In this document: piece by piece, positions 1 through 5,927 of the stretch
How the letters are laid out: each line of letters begins with the position of its first letter
Numbering within the stretch: position 1 is the stretch's first letter
Assembly: GCA_964354625.1 (NCBI GenBank)
Contig: CAYHAK010000055.1
Span: forward strand, 1-9,946
Length of the DNA stretch: 9,946 nucleotides
Source: DATKKK01 sp964354625
GTDB taxonomy: Archaea; Thermoproteota; Bathyarchaeia; Bathyarchaeales; Bathycorpusculaceae
Direction: 5' to 3'
Notes under the pieces: model-generated
Databases searched by the model: none
Told to the model about the DNA's origin: nothing
What the model saw: only the letters and a program-made list of their open reading frames with translations
Made by a program: the position numbers and the translations under genes

Positions 1-101
1 GCACACGCGTACACTGGAAACAAACCTTGACTCTGAGCGCGCACAAAAGAACCCAAGATGGCGTGCGCTATGGATTTTGAGAACGGGCCAGCTTTGACAC
101 T

Positions 102-323
102 GTGCAGAAGAATAGTGAGACAGATCTGTTATCACACCGTGCGGTGAGAACAGAAATCAAGTGTCCATGTGGAACTGAAGGGTTCCTAGAACAGAGGGGA
201 AACAGTTATAGAATCAAGTACTATCTTGGTTTCAGGAACGGAGAAAGAAAACACACTGTACACAGAGTGTCTTTGGAAGAGCTTGATCTACTGGGTATCA
301 ATCGATGGGAACAAAGCTCTTAA
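102..323 (+). CDS. Small hypothetical protein with a CPCG motif
   Basis: This is a 73-residue reading frame starting with GTG; an in-frame TGA at 78-80 rules out a much longer protein and there is no internal ATG. I do not recognise the family. Residues 20-24 read KCPCG, followed by a basic and aromatic stretch (YRIKYYLGFRNGERKHTVHRV) that alternates as beta strands would. This resembles the half zinc-ribbon plus basic strand layout of many small archaeal proteins, but only two cysteines are present, so metal binding would need a partner or dimer. No clear ribosome binding site or TATA box was found. It ends 27 nt before the tRNA gene. The amino-acid composition is believable for a real protein, but the start and the reality of the gene are uncertain. 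Confidence 0.5.
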   Translation: MQKNSETDLLSHRAVRTEIKCPCGTEGFLEQRGNSYRIKYYLGFRNGERKHTVHRVSLEELDLLGINRWEQSS

Positions 324-350
324 GGAATGACTCCGTTCTTAGAAACAGCA

Positions 351-428
351 GGGGCTGTCGGCTAGCTTGGTCTAGGCTTGTAGACTTGGGCTCTATAGAC
401 TCCGGTTCAAATCCGGGCAGCCCCACCA
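351..428 (+). tRNA. tRNA-Pro (anticodon UGG), CCA encoded
   Basis: A full cloverleaf can be folded by hand. The acceptor stem GGGGCTG (351-357) pairs perfectly with CAGCCCC (418-424). The D stem GGCT/GGCT has two G-U pairs, and the D loop carries A14, G15, GG18-19 and A21. The anticodon stem GTAGA/TCTAT encloses the loop CTTGGGC, giving anticodon TGG with G at position 37. The T stem TCCGG/CCGGG encloses TTCAAAT. The discriminator is A425, and 426-428 is an encoded CCA. There is no intron. It should read the CCN proline codons, CCA best. No convincing TATA box lies about 25 nt upstream. Confidence 0.95.
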
Positions 429-500
429 ACCGGTAAGAAGTGAGTCACAGGTTCCGCTGTATTGAAGACGTAGCGCACGCAAATTGAAGCTTGGGAGAAT

Positions 501-1670
501 CTAGGGCGGCGGTGGTCTTGTCCCTAATACTACCGGGATAGGCAACATGTCGGTTTGTTGCGTGATCTGGTTTCTTCTTGCTACAGTTAGAACTACGGTT
601 TTTGAGGGCAACGTCTTCTCCTCAAGGTAGCTCGACAGTTCATCCATGCTCCTAATCCGTGTTCCGTTCATAGCGATGATTACGTCGTATCTTTCGATGC
701 CTGCGGAGGCAGCGGGGCCTCCTGTGACAGGGGCTTCGGCGATCAGACATCCGTAAGTCACGTTTACGCCGAGTGCCTGAGATTCATAGTAGTCCATGTC
801 TTTTCCCTTCACGCCGAGGTAAGAGTGGTCAGTGTAGGAGCCGAACTTGGCCAATGCGTATATTTCCTTGAGAATTGTGTTGGAAGGTACAGCGAAGCCA
901 AGGCCTTGCGCGTCCTGCACGATAGCTGTGGTTATGCCTACAACTCGGCCGGCGTAGTTCAGAAGTGGACCTCCGGAGTTTCCGGGGTTTATCGGCGTGC
1001 TTGTCTGGATGATGTTTGCTATTGCGAAACCTCCAGTGTAGTCCTCTTCGCTGATGGTTCTTCCAAGCGAGCTAATCACGCCTGTCGTCATGGTTCCTGC
1101 TAGACCATACGGGGCGCCTATGGCTATTGAGGGGTCACCTACTCTCAACGTTGAAGAGCTGACAATCTCGAGAGGCTTGAACTCAGATTCAGGTGCTCCG
1201 GCAACTGAGAGCGCCGCCAAATCCGCATACGGGTCTGTGCCGTTCACTGTTGCGGCGTATGAGTCACCGTCTGAAAAAGTGACACTCACGTCGATCATGC
1301 CGCTGACAACATGGTTATTTGTGACTACAATCATGTCTCCTGTGAGGTTGTAGACGAAACCTGAACCCTGAACCATGGTCCCGTCGCTCTTCTTGCACGT
1401 TATCAAGACTATCGAGTCTATGACTTCCTCGTACAGTTTTGAAAGCGCTGTGCTATTCTGAATGATAGTGTTGTTTTCATAAATTACGGTTTGGTTGCCT
1501 CGCAGTCTCGAAACTTCATTTTGGAGCGCAGCTATTTGGGTGTCGAGCCTGCTGATCTGTCTATAAGCTATGTAGCTGGCCGCGACAGCTCCCAAAAGCA
1601 GTCCTACGACAAGTATGATTGCGAGGAAGCTTGTAGAGCGCCTCAAATCCTGTCCACCCATTTCGCCCAT
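501..1670 (-). CDS. Membrane-anchored HtrA/DegP-like serine protease with PDZ domain
   Basis: This 389-residue protein should be an extracytoplasmic quality-control protease of the S1C (HtrA/Deg) family. One N-terminal membrane segment (about residues 14-35) is followed by a short coiled-coil-like stretch (38-58) and a trypsin-like domain. The catalytic triad is visible: His120 in TNNHVV, Asp150 in DPYADLAAL and Ser232 in PGNSGGPL. A single PDZ domain covers about residues 283-370 (YLGVKG ... RYDVIIAMNGTRI). There are several N-x-T sequons after the membrane segment, as expected if the domain faces outside and is glycosylated (inference). The protein ends in four prolines. The ATG at 1670 is chosen because AGGTGA lies 6 nt upstream; a second ATG at 1661 lacks this spacing. 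It is a single gene with its own TATA-like box. Confidence 0.93.
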   Translation of the reverse strand: MGEMGGQDLRRSTSFLAIILVVGLLLGAVAASYIAYRQISRLDTQIAALQNEVSRLRGNQTVIYENNTIIQNSTALSKLYEEVIDSIVLITCKKSDGTMVQGSGFVYNLTGDMIVVTNNHVVSGMIDVSVTFSDGDSYAATVNGTDPYADLAALSVAGAPESEFKPLEIVSSSTLRVGDPSIAIGAPYGLAGTMTTGVISSLGRTISEEDYTGGFAIANIIQTSTPINPGNSGGPLLNYAGRVVGITTAIVQDAQGLGFAVPSNTILKEIYALAKFGSYTDHSYLGVKGKDMDYYESQALGVNVTYGCLIAEAPVTGGPAASAGIERYDVIIAMNGTRIRSMDELSSYLEEKTLPSKTVVLTVARRNQITQQTDMLPIPVVLGTRPPPP

Positions 1671-1706
1671 TCACGTTCACCTTGCAGGACGGAAACCCAA
1701 CGCCAC

Positions 1707-1714
1707 AAATAAAA
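1707..1714 (-). promoter_or_regulatory. TATA-like box of the HtrA gene
   Basis: TTTTATTT on the minus strand is centred about 40 nt before the ATG at 1670. A start of transcription about 25 nt downstream (near 1685) would leave a short leader that just includes the AGGTGA ribosome binding site. The call rests on sequence and spacing only. Confidence 0.45.
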
Positions 1715-1733
1715 CTATCGCAAGGCTACAGTC

Positions 1734-2972
1734 TCAACCTGTTCCTTGAATGAACCCCGCTGACGCAACTAGTGCGAGAATCGCCGTCGCCACTAGCGCT
1801 ATCATGAACGGGTAGGACGGTGAGGCAGCATACAGCACGCCTGCCACATAGGGTGCTATGATCGAACTGAACATGCTCACCGTTTGAGGAACTGATACCC
1901 AACGAGCACTGCAAGCGTCGGGAGCCAGAGGTCCTATTATGGCGCTCAGCAAAGACCACGTGAGGTATGAACCTCCAAAGAAGAGAAAGGTGATGATCAA
2001 TATTGGAAAACTACCGAACAGCAATAACAGAATCAATGCAACGCAACAGAAAATCATGGAGACAGAAACGGCGTAGGATTTTCTTGTCCTGTCCCCTAGC
2101 CTACCCAGCAAGATTCCGAGAATTGCAGAACTGGCGAACGTGACAGAGCCCAGAATACCTATCTCGGAATCACTGTAGTGGTAGACGTCTGTGAGGAACT
2201 TCGGCACAAAAGGACGGAACATCATAATGACAAACAGTATTGAGGCAAAAAGCAGTGAAAGCTTCAGCAGTCTTTTTGTTTTCAGCAGTTTTAGAAACGA
2301 GTACCGCTGTCTTGTAGATGGTGACTCGCTGTCTGTTGCATGCTGGCTTCTGATGAATGCCAGAAAAAGGCAGGCCACGCCATATAGGAGCGAGGCGAGA
2401 AGGAAGACGTTGCGCATGCCTATTGCTGTGGCAAGATAGCCGCCCGTTGCGGGGGAAAGAATGTAACCCAGCGACCACGCTGCAGAAAGCGTTGTGAACG
2501 TCAAAGTGAGTTTGGTCTTGTCAGCTGTGGCGATAACGTAAGCGGTGTTCGTAGGTGACCCAAGCCAGAAACCCCACATGATCATGCCAGGCAGCATCTG
2601 CAGCCAGTTCTGCGCGAAGGCGAAAATGAGAGGCGCGGGCAGCCACGCAATCCACCCCGCGACCATTATCTTCTTGCGGTCGTACCTGTCTGCGAGGGCC
2701 CCGGCTACAAAGAGTGTTGAAGCCGCAATAAGGCTGTTCACCGCGTAAAGCATCCCAACCTCTACTGAACTGGCACTAAGGGTTCTTGCCATGTAAACGG
2801 GCAAAAGAAAGGCATAAAGGCCATCGCCAAAAGACCCAACAAGGTTGCAGGCGAAAATGAGTCCGAGACTTCGATTTGATAGCCCGAGACTAGAACCGAT
2901 CCGGAAGACCCAATGGCCATCGGCCTTAGTCAACCATGAGACCTCTAGGTTAGTTCTTTGAAGAGACAGCAA
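1734..2972 (-). CDS. Major facilitator superfamily (MFS) transporter
   Basis: This is a 412-residue, strongly hydrophobic protein with about 12 membrane segments in two halves separated by a polar cytoplasmic loop (about residues 208-232). The diagnostic MFS loop motif is present after the second helix, GALADRYDRKK (91-101), and a weaker copy, GRLGDRTRKS (290-299), sits at the equivalent place in the second half. This supports a secondary transporter in the cytoplasmic membrane; the layout resembles drug/sugar exporters, but the substrate cannot be read from sequence. The start is TTG at 2972. A TATA box about 25 nt upstream places transcription initiation almost on that TTG, so the message may be leaderless; no Shine-Dalgarno sequence is seen. 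The exact start is therefore uncertain, but the first helix begins only near residue 35. Confidence 0.9.
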   Translation of the reverse strand: MLSLQRTNLEVSWLTKADGHWVFRIGSSLGLSNRSLGLIFACNLVGSFGDGLYAFLLPVYMARTLSASSVEVGMLYAVNSLIAASTLFVAGALADRYDRKKIMVAGWIAWLPAPLIFAFAQNWLQMLPGMIMWGFWLGSPTNTAYVIATADKTKLTLTFTTLSAAWSLGYILSPATGGYLATAIGMRNVFLLASLLYGVACLFLAFIRSQHATDSESPSTRQRYSFLKLLKTKRLLKLSLLFASILFVIMMFRPFVPKFLTDVYHYSDSEIGILGSVTFASSAILGILLGRLGDRTRKSYAVSVSMIFCCVALILLLLFGSFPILIITFLFFGGSYLTWSLLSAIIGPLAPDACSARWVSVPQTVSMFSSIIAPYVAGVLYAASPSYPFMIALVATAILALVASAGFIQGTG

Positions 2973-2990
2973 TGATAGGCCGACGGCTAC

Positions 2991-2999
2991 CTTATATGT
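2991..2999 (-). promoter_or_regulatory. TATA box of the MFS transporter gene
   Basis: CTTATATGT on the + strand reads ACATATAAG on the minus strand, a good archaeal TATA box. Its centre is about 23 nt before the TTG start at 2972, implying a leaderless or nearly leaderless transcript. It lies in the 53-nt gap after purA, so the transporter can be transcribed separately from purA. Confidence 0.6.
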
Positions 3000-3025
3000 T
3001 TCTCTCCCTGCTAGAGGGCAAGTGC

Positions 3026-4024
3026 CTATTCTCTTCTATCAATGAGGTCCAGTGCGTCAGGTCCTGTGCCGACTAAAGCAACAGGTATCCGCGTCTGCTG
3101 CTCAACCTCGCTCACGAACTGCTCCACCTCCGTAGGCAGGTTGTCAAAGGTTCTCGCGCCTTGGCACGTAGGATACACGCAATCCAGCTTCGTCAAGGCA
3201 ATCTGCGTTGCGCCGTTGATCATTATGGCCTTTCTCGCAAGCTCGAAGTTGAATGGCGCTGCGCGTCTGTCTCGGCCTGTTCCCGCCGCCGTTTCGAACC
3301 ATCCTCTTCTTTGCGCTTCCTCCTTGGATATTTCGCCGAGCAACGGGCCTGCGCCGACGCGGGTGATGAAGGACTTGAGGACTATTAGGACATTGTCAAC
3401 TTTCGTGGGACCTACGCCTACTTCAGAGCATATCGCAGACGCACTCGTGTCTCGGCTTGTCACGTACGGGTATGTTCCGTGATAGAGTGAAAGCAGCAAG
3501 CCTTGGGTTCCCTCTAAGAGCACGTTTCTGTCCTTGTCTATCGCTTCGTTGGTTTCTGCTGCCACATCTGTGAGGTAGGGTTTGAGTTCTGGAATGTCTC
3601 TTGCCAGTTTTGCGGTTCGGCGAGCGCGTTCTTCCACTGCGGGGCCCACGCCTCTGCCGGTGGTGCCTATGCCTTTCAAGTGCGCGCTCGCCTTGTCCTG
3701 CTCAGAGTGCTTCGCCTCGATTATGGATGCTTGACTATCCATGCCTATGCGGCCTCTTACCTCTGTAAGCTCAACCTCTTCAAGGAAACTCTTGACATCC
3801 ACGTTACAGCCAGGAGCGACTAGCAAGCGGCATTTTTCGTGCACGAAACCTCCGGGCACCATATGCAAAGCATAACGCTTTCCCTGATACCAGATCGTGT
3901 GCGCTGCGTTAACCGAACCTGTTCTTACGCATAGGTCCAGCGGCTCTTTCAAGGCCAAGTAGGAGATTATCTTGCCCTTACCTTCGTCTCCCCAAAAACC
4001 TCCGGCAATAACCGTACAAGGCAT
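3026..4024 (-). CDS. purA: Adenylosuccinate synthetase (archaeal short form)
   Basis: The enzyme joins IMP and aspartate using GTP to make adenylosuccinate, the first of the two steps from IMP to AMP. The 332-residue length fits the compact archaeal form, about 100 residues shorter than the bacterial enzyme. Visible motifs are the nucleotide loop GFWGDEGKGK (9-18, with Asp13), NAAHT (39-43, His42), GTTGRGVGP (120-128), EGTQG (171-175), YPYVTSRDTSAS (185-196), TRVGAGP (221-227), GTGRDRR (248-254) and TKLD (278-281). Small departures from consensus are GFW for GQW, NAAHT for NAGHT and PLLGE for PFPTE. The start ATG at 4024 has GGTGG 6 nt upstream and a TATA box further up. It reads as a single-gene unit; purB is not in the window. 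Confidence 0.95.
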   Translation of the reverse strand: MPCTVIAGGFWGDEGKGKIISYLALKEPLDLCVRTGSVNAAHTIWYQGKRYALHMVPGGFVHEKCRLLVAPGCNVDVKSFLEEVELTEVRGRIGMDSQASIIEAKHSEQDKASAHLKGIGTTGRGVGPAVEERARRTAKLARDIPELKPYLTDVAAETNEAIDKDRNVLLEGTQGLLLSLYHGTYPYVTSRDTSASAICSEVGVGPTKVDNVLIVLKSFITRVGAGPLLGEISKEEAQRRGWFETAAGTGRDRRAAPFNFELARKAIMINGATQIALTKLDCVYPTCQGARTFDNLPTEVEQFVSEVEQQTRIPVALVGTGPDALDLIDRRE

Positions 4025-4055
4025 GCATTGCCACCGAACAGATAATTTGCTCTGA

Positions 4056-4064
4056 TTTATTTAA
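4056..4064 (-). promoter_or_regulatory. TATA box of purA
   Basis: The minus strand reads TTAAATAAA, centred about 36 nt before the purA ATG. Transcription would start near 4035, giving a leader that just includes the GGTGG ribosome binding site. The AT-rich block stands out from the GC-balanced surroundings. Confidence 0.55.
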
Positions 4065-4080
4065 GATTGATTGCGATGTT

Positions 4081-4095
4081 CATGTAAAAAACATG
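4081..4095 (-). terminator. Probable T-tract terminator after the YkgJ-like gene
   Basis: Immediately past the TAG of the YkgJ-like gene, the minus strand carries six Ts (4091-4086) inside a short inverted repeat, CATGT/ACATG. Archaeal RNA polymerase commonly stops at such T tracts. The stem is only 5-6 bp, so the T run rather than the hairpin is probably the active part. Confidence 0.4.
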
Positions 4096-4096
4096 G

Positions 4097-4501
4097 CTAG
4101 AGCGGAGAAGGGTTGAGGCGTCGAGCCGTTGCTTCACTGTCGATCTTCTCGAGCAGTTTCACCACTCTGCTGCCTTTCCGTCTCAGTTCTGCCCGCTGAA
4201 CCGTGGGGCGCATCGGGCAAATATAGTCAACGACTATCCCTTCCTCCTCGCTGAAGATCACCGGATAGACCCGACACCCAAAAGGCCGATGCCTGTAGAC
4301 CCTGCAACAGTTCTGTTCCAAGTCGTAGAAAACGCAGTAGCCTCTTCGGTTGCGAAGCTTAGCATAGCCCTGCTTATTGTAGCGTGCGAAACTTTCCGAA
4401 GCATATCCAGCCTTCTCCAGTCTGCTTACGTCAGCTCTGCAGAGCATCATTTCGGTTTCTGCGCAGCATTTGCCGCAATGCGAACAGAGCATGATTCGCA
4501 A
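4097..4501 (-). CDS. YkgJ-family cysteine-cluster protein (putative metal/Fe-S binding)
   Basis: This 134-residue cytoplasmic protein has the signature of the YkgJ (CxxCxxCC) family: CSHCGKCC at residues 6-13, then C56 and CC65-66, and the conserved HRPFGCRVYPV (71-81, C76), with a further C95. Family members are thought to bind a zinc or iron-sulfur cluster; their biochemical role is generally unknown and none can be assigned here. The open frame begins at TTG 4501. An ATG at 4492 (three codons in) is an equally good start; neither has a clear ribosome binding site. It lies 54 nt downstream of the 79-residue gene on the same strand and is likely the last gene of that small operon, followed by a T tract. 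Confidence 0.85.
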   Translation of the reverse strand: MRIMLCSHCGKCCAETEMMLCRADVSRLEKAGYASESFARYNKQGYAKLRNRRGYCVFYDLEQNCCRVYRHRPFGCRVYPVIFSEEEGIVVDYICPMRPTVQRAELRRKGSRVVKLLEKIDSEATARRLNPSPL

Positions 4502-4555
4502 TCTGTGTTGAGCTAGTCTATTTGGCTTTCGTCAAGAATTGCGCTGCTTGCTCTT

Positions 4556-4795
4556 CTAGCCGCTGGTCAGAAACAGGTTCTGGTTGAGCAGTTCTGCCCA
4601 TGCTATGCTTTTCAAGGATACTCTGAGCTTTCCTCGATTTCCATAAACAACGCACGTAACGAAAGCTTGTCTTCTGAACTCGTCTCTTTCGATTTCTGCC
4701 AATTGAACGTTGATTATGACTGAGCCATCCCTCAGGTGAAGATTAACATTCTTCCCAAGAAAGGATTTTGCGGTATTCAGGCTAAACTCGCCCAT
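4556..4795 (-). CDS. Conserved-looking small protein, possible small beta-barrel fold
   Basis: This 79-residue protein belongs to no family I recognise with confidence. The segment FLGKNVNLHLRDGSVIINV (12-30) has the hydrophobic alternation and the G-x-x-V-x-L-x-L-x-D-G pattern seen at the start of Sm/Lsm-like beta-barrels, and a second strand-rich block (AFVTCVVYGNRGKLRVSLKSI) follows. The Sm2 signature is not evident, so this is only a fold-level suggestion. The ATG at 4795 is preferred because GGTGAG lies just upstream (spacer only about 4 nt); the frame also opens at TTG 4810, adding five residues. The ribosome binding site overlaps the TGA of the zinc-binding gene before it, suggesting translational coupling and a functional link. 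Confidence 0.7.
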   Translation of the reverse strand: MGEFSLNTAKSFLGKNVNLHLRDGSVIINVQLAEIERDEFRRQAFVTCVVYGNRGKLRVSLKSIAWAELLNQNLFLTSG

Positions 4796-4799
4796 GTTC

Positions 4800-4937
4800 T
4801 CACCACTCAAGCTCTCTGTCTGCGATCTTGCCCCAGCATCTTTTGCAGATGGGCAGTCTCTCGCCCTTCATTTGGATGTAGACCTCGATGTCACTACCCT
4901 TGCACTCTTTGTGCCAAGGATTCTTGCACCTCTCCAT
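4800..4937 (-). CDS. 45-residue putative zinc-binding protein
   Basis: This short minus-strand gene is below usual ORF length cut-offs. It encodes MERCKNPWHKEC at the N-terminus and LPICKRCW near the C-terminus, with cysteines at 4, 12, 31 and 34 and His9, a layout fitting one zinc site. Between them lies a strand-like DIEVYIQMKGE. The density of Cys, Trp and His and the C-x2-C knuckle argue strongly against chance. The start ATG 4937 has GGAGG about 9 nt upstream, and a TATA-like box at 4988-4996 would put the transcript start near 4966. In-frame TTG/GTG codons at 4979, 4973 and 4970 would add 11-14 residues. Its stop TGA (4802-4800) overlaps the ribosome binding site of the next gene, so it heads a three-gene unit. 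The function is unknown; nucleic-acid or protein binding is conceivable. Confidence 0.78.
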   Translation of the reverse strand: MERCKNPWHKECKGSDIEVYIQMKGERLPICKRCWGKIADRELEW

Positions 4938-4987
4938 AGCCTTCAGCCTCCAGTGGATGACCTCGCTCAACACCCTCAACTGTCTTA

Positions 4988-4996
4988 GCTTTTAAG
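4988..4996 (-). promoter_or_regulatory. TATA-like box of the three-gene small-protein unit
   Basis: The minus strand reads CTTAAAAGC, centred about 55 nt before ATG 4937 and about 25-30 nt before a likely transcript start near 4966. It is the only AT-rich element upstream of the zinc-binding gene and supports the ATG at 4937 over the upstream TTG/GTG codons. Confidence 0.4.
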
Positions 4997-5118
4997 ACCC
5001 TCTGCTGAACGACACGAGTTAGGCGTGGTGAGAGATGAGTTGAAGTGAAACTATTAATACGGAAACATGAAAGAGGTAGAACCTCAAGGGCAGAGCGCGC
5101 GCGATTCCCGAGTTCACA

Positions 5119-5208
5119 ATGCCAATGCTGCTACTGGCCTTCATTTTGGCTTCGTTTGTCGTAGTCTTCATTCATCGCAGAGGCAAACTGACCTCCACCA
5201 ACCGGTAG
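5119..5208 (+). CDS. Possible 29-residue single-span membrane peptide
   Basis: This frame opens with ATG (second ATG at 5125) and encodes a peptide with one hydrophobic segment, LLLAFILASFVVVFI, followed by the basic tail HRRGKLTSTNR. That is the expected shape of a tiny membrane protein with its tail inside (positive-inside rule). It is preceded by an AT-rich TATA-like element, CTATTAATAC (5050-5059), and followed by a pyrimidine-rich, T-containing stretch (5209-5228) that could end transcription. No good ribosome binding site is seen. An overlapping frame starting at ATG 5067 encodes a less protein-like sequence. It lies convergent to the phosphoesterase gene. A short hydrophobic frame can arise by chance, so confidence is low. 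Confidence 0.35.
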   Translation: MPMLLLAFILASFVVVFIHRRGKLTSTNR

Positions 5209-5226
5209 ATTCTTCTTTCTCCTTTT

Positions 5227-5772
5227 CTAGATTTGGATTATTCTTGGGATCATGTCTTTCGGCGTTATCCTCAGCAAAGCCACGGTGGGCTTGTTTATGA
5301 ATGGAGGAATAGGATTTGTTGGACTTCCGGGGTTTATGAACAACGTTCCGCCTTCCCATCTCATACCTGAACTGTGCGAATGCCCGTAAACCAGCACGTT
5401 GAACCCATTTCTCGCGGCAATGCCCCGCATCTTGCCCGTCCCAAAAACCGACCCCGCGTCGTGGGTGACGCCAATCTTCCAATCAAAAACCTTGAATGAG
5501 TTCAGCTTCTGCAACTTGCCTCTTGTTTCAGGCCCGTCCATGTTGCCGTAGACCGCTAGAACGGGTGCGACTTGCTCCAACTCGTCAATGACCGACAGGT
5601 CCACCAAGTCGCCCGCGTGCACGACGTAGTCGACTTTGTCGAAGACTGCGAAGACTTCCTTCGGGATTCGCCTTGCTCGGCTGGGCACGTGCGTGTCTGA
5701 TATGAGGCCCACTGTTCTAGTTGGTGGCTCGTTGCTTAGTTTGGGCAATTCCTGCGATTGCACGCTAGCCAT
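5227..5772 (-). CDS. YfcE/MJ0936-type metallophosphoesterase
   Basis: This is a calcineurin-like phosphoesterase of 181 residues, close to the usual length of the YfcE/MJ0936 family, which are divalent-metal-dependent phosphodiesterases whose natural substrate is usually unknown. The motifs, in order, are LISDTHV (Asp26, His28), HAGDLVD (Asp55), YGNMDG (Asn77, Asp79), THDAG (His104; most relatives have THG), YGHSHS (His131, His133) and NPGSPTNP (147-154). All metal ligands are present. The frame is open to GTG 5802, but ATG 5772 is preferred because AAGGT lies about 7 nt upstream and the protein then begins close to the domain. It diverges from the M20 peptidase gene. Confidence 0.92.
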   Translation of the reverse strand: MASVQSQELPKLSNEPPTRTVGLISDTHVPSRARRIPKEVFAVFDKVDYVVHAGDLVDLSVIDELEQVAPVLAVYGNMDGPETRGKLQKLNSFKVFDWKIGVTHDAGSVFGTGKMRGIAARNGFNVLVYGHSHSSGMRWEGGTLFINPGSPTNPIPPFINKPTVALLRITPKDMIPRIIQI

Positions 5773-5877
5773 TCTGCAAACCTTCTGCACAATACTAGGC
5801 ACGCTCTAACATAAGAATGTTAGACACCAAGCAGACGTTCGCATTCTGCGAGCGCGAACTGCGCTTGATCGTCAGAG

Positions 5878-5888
5878 TTTTAAGTAAA
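5878..5888 (+). promoter_or_regulatory. TATA box of the M20 hydrolase gene
   Basis: TTTTAAGTAAA lies about 45 nt before the ATG at 5928. Initiation about 25 nt downstream (near 5908) gives a short leader containing AGGTGA, and implies that the open frame upstream of 5928 is not translated. Confidence 0.5.
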
Positions 5889-5927
5889 CCCGACCACAAT
5901 AACACCAAACATCAGGTGAACTGCAAC

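Noticed and set aside
2..97. Open frame at the left edge that could be the C-terminus of an upstream gene
   Set aside because: Only about 31 codons are visible with no recognisable motif; an open frame of that length is expected by chance.
3005..3017. Small inverted repeat CCCT/AGGG between purA and the MFS gene as a terminator
   Set aside because: The stem is only 4 bp and there is no T tract after it; it is probably chance.
3042..3482. 146-codon + strand frame opposite purA
   Set aside because: It is antisense to a clear purA gene, lacks family features, and is explained by the codon pattern of the real gene.
4736..4988. + strand frames of 67 and 64 codons
   Set aside because: They lie opposite the 79-residue and 45-residue minus-strand genes, which have ribosome binding sites, coupling and a cysteine motif; the + strand translations show nothing comparable.
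5067..5300. 77-codon + strand frame
   Set aside because: The translation looks random, it runs into the 3' end of the phosphoesterase gene, and the overlapping 29-residue membrane frame is more protein-like.
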